Positions 7,551 to 12,401 of a stretch of DNA of 12,401 nucleotides are shown here, in pieces. Both the position numbers and the translations under genes were made by a program. The DNA lies in assembly GCA_964384785.1 (NCBI GenBank), contig CAYLLH010000100.1, positions 1-12,401 on the forward strand, read 5' to 3'. Source of the DNA: JAZKSG01 sp964384785 (lineage in GTDB: Archaea; Thermoplasmatota; E2; DHVEG-1). The notes under the pieces were generated by a model. It did not search any database and was not told the DNA's origin. It worked only from the letters and a program-made list of their open reading frames with translations. Numbering within the stretch: the stretch's first letter is position 1; every line of letters begins with the position of its first letter.

Positions 7551-7601
7551 CAATTAATTATAAAAAGGGTAGATAAAAACCCTGGTTTTGGAAGTTATAT
7601 A

Positions 7602-7727
7602 ATGAAATGCAAAAACTGCGGAGCTAAAATCCGCCCTGATTCAAAATTTTGCATATTCTGTGGACAACCAATCAAAGAAACAGAATTGAAAGTTAAAAAA
7701 ACATGCCAAAAAAATTTAGCAAATTAA
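7602..7727 (+). CDS. 41-residue zinc-ribbon microprotein
   Basis: The product is a single zinc ribbon and a short basic tail. CKNC at residues 3-6 and CIFC at 17-20 frame the classic linker GAKIRPDSKF, which should bind one zinc, and the rest is rich in Lys. The same frame is open from 7479, but the extra N-terminal stretch is low-complexity and would start before the TATA-like element at 7539. The ATG at 7602 directly opens the ribbon (MKCKNCG) and follows a weak GGAAG site by 7 bases, so I choose it. Such ribbons usually sit at the N terminus of longer archaeal proteins, so this may be a free-standing microprotein or the remnant of a larger gene. The last 12 bases overlap the 3' end of thiDN tail to tail. 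Function unknown. Confidence 0.6.
   Translation: MKCKNCGAKIRPDSKFCIFCGQPIKETELKVKKTCQKNLAN
7695..7714 (-). terminator. Double T7 tract after thiDN
   Basis: On the minus strand two runs of seven T (7708-7714 and 7695-7701) follow the thiDN stop codon at once. They fit a U-tract terminator placed within the coding end of the opposing zinc-ribbon gene, where they encode Lys-rich residues. Confidence 0.5.
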
Positions 7728-9059
7728 TTTAACTTTATCAACTAAATGAGTAGGGCTTTTAGCCAAAAGTCTAATCATTGGCTCTTTACACACTGCACCC
7801 TCATCATAGATCATATCAGGCACAAATCCTAATTCATCTAATACTTTTTTTGTTCCCCATTCCATAGTAGAGTCAACACTCTTAGGTTCATTTTTCCTAT
7901 CAAAATAACCAATTTTAAAACCAGCTTTTTCACACCTTTTAAGATTATCCTTGGAATATTTAATATTCATAGCGCAACGATAACTTGAATCAAAACACAT
8001 GACTGTTAAAACAATAGTTGCAACATGTTTAGACCCACCAAAACAAAAAACACCACATCTACTTGCTCTTCCATTCTTTTTAATAATCCTTCCATCTAAC
8101 CCAACAACATCATCAAAATTTTTAGCATCGGGTACTGCATATCCAATGTTTATCCCCACTTCCGGAATCAAAGATTCAGGAAGTAAATCAATTAATTCTC
8201 TTGAAGATTCATTCAACTCATTCCAAACATCAAAATGAACAGATGATTCAAAAACACCAGGGATTCCATCAATCAATTCCTTGTTAACATTCAAAACATT
8301 AAAACCTTTCCCTGGCTTATAACTATTTTTTATCATATTCCAAAGAACATGTTTAGATTCACCGACAGCATCCAAAGGCGTTTTTCCTAAAGCAAGAAAA
8401 CCAGCTATCAATGATGATAGATTACAACCAGATCCATGAGTTTCTACAGAAACCTTCGGCAATGTAAAAACAGAAAACTTTTTTCCATCATAAAAAACAT
8501 CTAAAGCATCATTACCTTTTAGATGACCGCCCTTTAAAAAAACATTTTTTGAACCCATCTTAAAAAGTTTTTTACAACTATCTTTTACGTCATCTAACTT
8601 CTTGATTTTATTCCCTGTAAGGACCTCTGCTTCATCAATATTAGGTGTTAAAACGAATGCCTTAGAAACAAGCTCTTTTTTTAAAACATCAACAAAAGTT
8701 TTATTAGATAAAGAATCGCCACTAGTTGCAACCATAACAGGATCAACCACTGCGTTTAATTTATATTCATCAATTTTTTCTGCTACAACTTTAGCAATAT
8801 CTGAATTATAAAGCATACCTGTTTTTACAGTAGAAAAATTCAAATCCTTTAGAAGAAAATCTATCTGTTCTTCAACAAAACCTGAATCAATAACTTGTGT
8901 TTTTTTTACACCCTGCGTGTTTTGCGCTGTTAAACATGTTATAACAGCTGAACCATGAATTCCAAGTGAATTAAAAATTTTTAAATCTGTTTGTATACCC
9001 GCCCCGCCTGACGGATCAGAACCCGCAATAGTCAACACATTTTTTTTATTTAATTGCAT
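7716..9059 (-). CDS. thiDN: HMP/HMP-phosphate kinase fused to ThiN-type thiamine-phosphate synthase
   Basis: The N-terminal ThiD domain (about 1-260) phosphorylates hydroxymethylpyrimidine twice. The ThiN domain (about 275-447) joins the pyrimidine diphosphate to thiazole phosphate, giving thiamine phosphate; ThiN replaces ThiE in many archaea. ThiD motifs: AGSDPSGGAGIQTD (12-25), CLTAQNTQGV, KTGMLYN, DPVMVATSGDSL, TPNIDEAEVLTG, KGGHL, and the anion-hole/catalytic HGSGC with Cys212, where the family usually has HGTGC. In ThiN, Arg324 (GLDGRIIK) and His345 (GGSKHVA) are 21 residues apart, the spacing I recall for the Arg/His pair important in a studied archaeal ThiN; STMEWGTKK follows. The 447-residue length is normal for the fusion. 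It is divergent from iorA, whose enzyme requires thiamine diphosphate. The start ATG lies only about 30 bases from a TATA-like element, so the message may be nearly leaderless. Confidence 0.95.
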   Translation of the reverse strand: MQLNKKNVLTIAGSDPSGGAGIQTDLKIFNSLGIHGSAVITCLTAQNTQGVKKTQVIDSGFVEEQIDFLLKDLNFSTVKTGMLYNSDIAKVVAEKIDEYKLNAVVDPVMVATSGDSLSNKTFVDVLKKELVSKAFVLTPNIDEAEVLTGNKIKKLDDVKDSCKKLFKMGSKNVFLKGGHLKGNDALDVFYDGKKFSVFTLPKVSVETHGSGCNLSSLIAGFLALGKTPLDAVGESKHVLWNMIKNSYKPGKGFNVLNVNKELIDGIPGVFESSVHFDVWNELNESSRELIDLLPESLIPEVGINIGYAVPDAKNFDDVVGLDGRIIKKNGRASRCGVFCFGGSKHVATIVLTVMCFDSSYRCAMNIKYSKDNLKRCEKAGFKIGYFDRKNEPKSVDSTMEWGTKKVLDELGFVPDMIYDEGAVCKEPMIRLLAKSPTHLVDKVKLIC

Positions 9060-9087
9060 AATGCTACTTCATATAATATTAGTTAGA

Positions 9088-9095
9088 TTTATATT
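9088..9095. promoter_or_regulatory. Shared TATA-like element between thiDN and iorA
   Basis: TTTATATT on the plus strand reads AATATAAA on the minus strand. Measured from it, the plus transcript would start near 9117 and give iorA a leader of about 45 bases containing a ribosome site. The minus transcript would start near 9065, just before the thiDN ATG at 9059. Both spacings are reasonable, but separate TATA boxes are also possible. Confidence 0.4.
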
Positions 9096-9147
9096 CTCGC
9101 CTCTTTTACACTTTCTCGGGGAAGTAGTCCTAATTAAGCTTTTATTT

Positions 9148-9153
9148 AAGGTG
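9148..9153 (+). promoter_or_regulatory. Shine-Dalgarno deciding the iorA start
   Basis: AAGGTG lies nine bases before the ATG at 9163. It supports that codon over the upstream in-frame ATG at 9061, which has no such site. Confidence 0.65.
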
Positions 9154-9162
9154 TATAAAAAA

Positions 9163-11043
9163 ATGGATATATTAGAGGATAAACCTGGTAAACAAATCCT
9201 TTTACTTGGAAATGAAGCCATAACTCGTGGTGCTTTAGAAGCAGGTATAGATGTTGCAACGACTTATCCCGGTACTCCTTCTTCTGAAATTGCTGATACT
9301 TTTTCACATATAGCTAAATATTATACCAGACAAGATAAAGATCCTGGTTTTTATTTTGAGTACAGTACAAATGAAAAAGTAGCTTTAGAAGTTGCAGCAG
9401 CGGCATCATTTTCAGGTCTTCGAGCTCTAACGTGTATGAAACATGTTGGGCTTAATGTTGCTAGTGATGCCTTTATGACCTATATGTATGTTGGATGCAA
9501 GGGCGGTCATGTAATCATCTCAGCAGATGATCCATCATGTCACTCATCTCAGAATGAACAAGACAATCGTTTTTATGCCTGGTTTAGTGGTTGTCCCATG
9601 TTTGAACCAACCACACCTGAAGAAGCAAAAGAAATGACCCGGCTTGGTTTTGAAATAAGTGAGAAACTTAAATCACCAGTTCTATTAAGAACAACTACTC
9701 GTCTTAACCATGTCCGAGGAGCTATAACAACTAGAAAAATAATCAAATCTAAAAAAGAAGGATATTTTGAAAAAGATCCTATGCTTGTAACAGTTCCCGC
9801 AGTTGCCCGTAAACAACACCCTATTCTCCTTGAAAAAATTAAAAAAGCAGAAAAAATAAGTGAAAAATCACCTTTTAATGAAATAATAAAAATAGGTAAT
9901 CCAAAAGATGTAGGAATTGTAACATCAGGTGTAGCTTTTAACTATGTTAAAGAAGTAGCAGAAGACTTGGATCTTGATGTAAAAATTTTAAAACTAGGAA
10001 TGACGCATCCTCTTCCATCTAAAACCTGTAAAAATTTTATAAAAAATTGTAAAAAAATTATAATAGTAGAAGAACTAGAGCCAATTCTTGAAAAAGAATT
10101 TGAGTCAATGGCAAAAGAAATAGATGATTGCGATGTTGAAATCTTTGGTAAAAAAACAGGTCATTTCTCACGGCTTTTTGAATACAACCCTGATATTGTA
10201 ATGGATGCATTTTGTAAAATTTTTGATAAAGAAAAACCATATCCAGAGCATACTGAACATAAAATAAAACTACCCAGTCGTCCACCAGCGTTATGCCCTG
10301 GTTGTCCTCACAGGGCTACTTATTACGCGGTTAAACAAGTTGCTACAAAAGACACTATTTTTCCAACAGATATAGGTTGTTACACACTTGGAAAAGCACC
10401 ACCTTATGAAGTAGCAGATGTACTACTTTGTATGGGAAGTAATGCCGGTACAGCTTGTGGTTTTGCAGCATCCACTAAACAAAAAATCATTAGTTTTATG
10501 GGAGATAGTACATTTTTCCATAGCGGGATACCTGCTATAATAGATGCCGTACATCATAAACATGATCTAGTAATCACAGTTCTGGATAACCGTACAACGG
10601 CTATGACCGGTCATCAACCACATCCAGGAACAGAAACAGATGGTATGGGAAAACCAGCTAAACAACTACTAGTTGAAGATGTGATAAAAGGCTGTGGAGT
10701 AGAAGATATTCACATTGTAAATCCTAATAATATCAAGAAAACTGCTGAGGCTTTTAAAAAAGCACTTGAGTTTAAGGGACCAAGTGTTGTAGTTAGTAAA
10801 TCACCATGTATCCTTTTAAAGAATCGAGATCGACGTAAGGGTGGAAAACCAGTTCCAACTTTTGAAGTGGACCAGGAAAAATGTAAACAATGCAATAAAT
10901 GTATAGAAAAATTTGCTTGTCCAGCGTTTTATAAAGATAAAAATGGTAAAATAATGATAGATGAACAACAATGCAACGGCTGTGGAAACTGCGTTCAGAT
11001 TTGTCCATTTAATGCTATAAAAATACGTAAGGGGGAGCAGTGA
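9163..11043 (+). CDS. iorA: Indolepyruvate:ferredoxin oxidoreductase alpha subunit
   Basis: IorA is the catalytic subunit of the oxygen-sensitive enzyme that converts aryl pyruvates, formed by transamination of aromatic amino acids, to aryl-acetyl-CoA and CO2 while reducing ferredoxin. From the ATG at 9163 the product has 626 residues, normal for the family. The N-terminal pyruvate-ferredoxin oxidoreductase-like part contains TYPGTPSSEIADTF, EVAAAASFSGLRALTCMKHVG and SQNEQDNRF. The thiamine-diphosphate domain begins near CPGCPH (Cys378), and its cofactor motif runs from GDSTFFHSG (447) to LDNRTTAMTG (Asn476). A C-terminal ferredoxin domain has two cluster motifs: Cys574, 577, 580, 586 and Cys604, 607, 610, 614. 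The in-frame ATG at 9061 would add 34 hydrophobic residues not expected for this soluble enzyme and abuts the thiDN start. The stop codon overlaps the GTG alternative start of iorB, so the two are translationally linked. Confidence 0.96.
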   Translation: MDILEDKPGKQILLLGNEAITRGALEAGIDVATTYPGTPSSEIADTFSHIAKYYTRQDKDPGFYFEYSTNEKVALEVAAAASFSGLRALTCMKHVGLNVASDAFMTYMYVGCKGGHVIISADDPSCHSSQNEQDNRFYAWFSGCPMFEPTTPEEAKEMTRLGFEISEKLKSPVLLRTTTRLNHVRGAITTRKIIKSKKEGYFEKDPMLVTVPAVARKQHPILLEKIKKAEKISEKSPFNEIIKIGNPKDVGIVTSGVAFNYVKEVAEDLDLDVKILKLGMTHPLPSKTCKNFIKNCKKIIIVEELEPILEKEFESMAKEIDDCDVEIFGKKTGHFSRLFEYNPDIVMDAFCKIFDKEKPYPEHTEHKIKLPSRPPALCPGCPHRATYYAVKQVATKDTIFPTDIGCYTLGKAPPYEVADVLLCMGSNAGTACGFAASTKQKIISFMGDSTFFHSGIPAIIDAVHHKHDLVITVLDNRTTAMTGHQPHPGTETDGMGKPAKQLLVEDVIKGCGVEDIHIVNPNNIKKTAEAFKKALEFKGPSVVVSKSPCILLKNRDRRKGGKPVPTFEVDQEKCKQCNKCIEKFACPAFYKDKNGKIMIDEQQCNGCGNCVQICPFNAIKIRKGEQ

Positions 11044-11051
11044 TACAAACT

Positions 11052-11645
11052 ATGAAAGAAAAAACAAATATAGTTTTATCAGGAGTCGGCGGCCAAGGAG
11101 TAATAACCGCGGCTAACATCCTTGGAAAAGCCGCTGTTAATGCTGGAGTTAATGTTTTTGTTTCAGAAGTACATGGAATGGCACAAAGAGGCGGGTCCGT
11201 AAACTGCACAATCCGAATAGGAAATATTTCAGGGCCATTAGTTGCGAATGGAACAGCAGATGCACTAGTCAGTACTGAACCAATTGAAGCACTTCGTTAC
11301 ATAAAATTCTGCAACAATGAAACAGAAATCATAACTGATATCACACCAGTAGTACCTTTCACAGTCTCAATAGGATCTGAAAAATATCCCGATATCGAAA
11401 AAGTTTTCAAAGAAATAGAAGATAAAGCAAATCTTTACAAAATAGATGCAGTAAAATTAGCTAAAAACGCTGGAGCACTTATCACAAAAAACGTTGTAAT
11501 GCTAGGAGCTCTTGCTGCATCAGATGTTTTACCGTTTGATCCAGAAATACTAAAAAATACCATTCTTGATAATGTTCCAGAAAAATTCAAAGAGATCAAC
11601 AAAAAAGCATATGAAAACGGTTTTAACGCCTACAAAAAAAACTAA
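11052..11645 (+). CDS. iorB: Indolepyruvate:ferredoxin oxidoreductase beta subunit
   Basis: IorB is the gamma-type partner domain of the pyruvate-ferredoxin oxidoreductase superfamily and completes the active heteromer with IorA. The 197-residue product has GVGGQGV (11-17) and SEVHGMAQRGG (38-48), both diagnostic of the family. A GTG at 11040, overlapping the iorA stop, would add four residues. I prefer the ATG at 11052 because MKEKTNIVLSGVGGQG matches the usual IorB start and because the GGGGGAG stretch at 11031-11037 lies too close to the GTG. That site is rather far (14 bases) from the ATG, so the start is not settled. It is the second gene of the iorAB operon. Confidence 0.95.
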   Translation: MKEKTNIVLSGVGGQGVITAANILGKAAVNAGVNVFVSEVHGMAQRGGSVNCTIRIGNISGPLVANGTADALVSTEPIEALRYIKFCNNETEIITDITPVVPFTVSIGSEKYPDIEKVFKEIEDKANLYKIDAVKLAKNAGALITKNVVMLGALAASDVLPFDPEILKNTILDNVPEKFKEINKKAYENGFNAYKKN

Positions 11646-11649
11646 TTTA

Positions 11650-11656
11650 TTTTTTT
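11650..11656 (+). terminator. T7 tract after iorB
   Basis: Seven T lie four bases beyond the iorB stop and just before the EamA gene. They could end iorAB transcription fully or partly. Only 17 bases separate the genes, so read-through into the permease is also possible. Confidence 0.4.
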
Positions 11657-11662
11657 AGAATT

Positions 11663-12316
11663 ATGGACAAAAACAACATAAAAAACTATCTTTTACTCAC
11701 GTTTGCAAGTCTTGCTTTTGCAGGATCATTTATAGCAGTAAGAGTAACAAAAAACCAGATATCCTCTATAGATATAGGTTTTCTTCGTTTCGCTGTAGCA
11801 ACACCTTTAATGATAATGGTTCTTTTTTTAACAAAAAAACAAATTAAACTACCATCTAAAAAAGATATTTTACCACTTTCTTTACTTGGTTTAACCGGGG
11901 TAACATTTCTCTACATTTTTCAATTCACAGGAGTTCATTATACTAATGCTTCTACTAGTGCTGTTTTGATAAATACTAATGTTGTTTTAATAGCAGTTTT
12001 TTCAGCATTTTTTTTAAAAGAAAAATTTACTTTTAAAAAAACTAGTGGCATAATCCTTTCTTTTTCAGGAGTTATAATTGTTGTGTTAGGTCAAATGACT
12101 AATGAAACAATAGTTTTTGATAATACTTTTCTTTTTGGTTGCATACTTATTCTTCTTTCAGCAGTCTGCTGGGCTGTTTTTTCTGTAGCAGGAAAAAACA
12201 TGCTAAATAAGTTTGATACAATAACTCTTACAACATATGCATTTATACTGGGAACAATATTTTACTTACCCTTTGTAATATCAGATATAATAAATGTAGT
12301 TCAAGAGCCTGTCTGA
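11663..12316 (+). pseudogene. EamA/DMT-superfamily permease, C-terminally truncated
   Basis: This is a membrane protein of the drug/metabolite transporter superfamily; the substrate cannot be told from sequence. The reading frame yields 217 residues against about 290-310 for normal ten-helix members. The first EamA repeat is complete: helices near 8-28, 37-57, 69-93, 95-117 and 122-142, including FAGSFIAVRV and the TNASTSAVLINTNVV segment. The second repeat has only two helices (near 150-177 and 185-210), then stops at TGA after VVQEPV. No other frame in the remaining 85 bases restores a recognisable EamA end. The sequence at the break resembles an insertion-sequence terminus, so I infer a gene interrupted by a mobile element; a frameshift or contig-edge error is the alternative. 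No Shine-Dalgarno sequence is seen before the ATG. Confidence 0.7.
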
Positions 12317-12401
12317 GAAATAATTTCATATCATCTGGCACTATTTTATTGTTTGGACTTTACTCATCTTGATTAATGATACTATTGAAAAAAAAATTAT
12401 T
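12305..12401. mobile_element. Possible end of an insertion sequence
   Basis: From 12305 the sequence GAGCCTGTCTGAGAAATAA interrupts the permease frame and has the look of a terminal inverted repeat of a DDE-transposase insertion sequence. The following bases are non-coding in all frames, as expected for an element's outer edge. Only one end is inside the window, so neither a matching repeat, a target duplication nor a transposase can be seen. Confidence 0.35.

Noticed and set aside
7566..7583. Possible hairpin AGGGT...ACCCT near the predicted start of the zinc-ribbon transcript
   Set aside because: The stem is only five base pairs with an eight-base loop, too weak to call a riboswitch or other RNA element.
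7479..7601. N-terminal extension of the zinc-ribbon ORF from the ATG at 7479
   Set aside because: The extension is low-complexity and would begin upstream of the best TATA-like element, whereas the ATG at 7602 opens the ribbon directly.
1..12401. tRNA, rRNA, CRISPR array or defence/biosynthetic cluster
   Set aside because: Intergenic spaces are short and AT-rich, with no cloverleaf, no regularly spaced repeats and no nuclease, helicase, toxin or synthase cluster signatures.

Overview
The window is a gene-dense, AT-rich stretch of an archaeal chromosome. The archaeal origin rests on four things. There is an Alba chromatin protein. Thiamine synthesis uses a ThiD-ThiN fusion of the archaeal type. 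An indolepyruvate:ferredoxin oxidoreductase (IorAB) of the anaerobic archaeal type is present. Several starts have BRE/TATA-like elements, and T-tracts follow several genes. The gene mix suits an uncultured anaerobic euryarchaeote, possibly Thermoplasmatota-like, but the lineage cannot be fixed from the sequence alone.

Layout: (1) bases 1-2877 (+) hold almost all of a large protein with two receiver-like domains and an ATP-grasp domain of the PEP synthase/pyruvate phosphate dikinase type, lacking only its extreme N terminus. (2) 3098-5304 (+) is a two-gene operon for an NfnAB/SudBA-type flavin and iron-sulfur oxidoreductase. (3) 5315-6937 (-) is CTP synthase pyrG, convergent with that operon, followed at 7104-7391 (-) by alba. 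(4) 7602-7727 (+) is a tiny zinc-ribbon ORF whose 3' end overlaps thiDN (7716-9059, -). (5) 9163-11645 (+) is iorAB, divergent from thiDN across a roughly 100-base spacer with one TATA-like element that could serve both directions. (6) 11663-12316 (+) is an EamA/DMT-family permease that stops about three helices early, next to a sequence that looks like an insertion-sequence end.

Functionally most of this is housekeeping: nucleotide synthesis (pyrG), chromatin (alba), cofactor synthesis (thiDN) and ferredoxin-linked redox metabolism. IorAB oxidises aryl pyruvates to aryl-acetyl-CoA and reduces ferredoxin. The NfnAB-like pair could use that ferredoxin to make NADPH. IorA needs thiamine diphosphate, so its pairing with thiDN is biochemically sensible. 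I see no tRNA, rRNA, CRISPR array, defence system or biosynthetic cluster. The least understood item is the receiver/ATP-grasp protein, which lacks the phosphohistidine and PEP-binding domains of true PEP synthases and ends in a conserved domain I cannot name. No gene-free stretch exceeds 300 bases; the longest are 2878-3097 and 7392-7601, and both hold candidate promoters.
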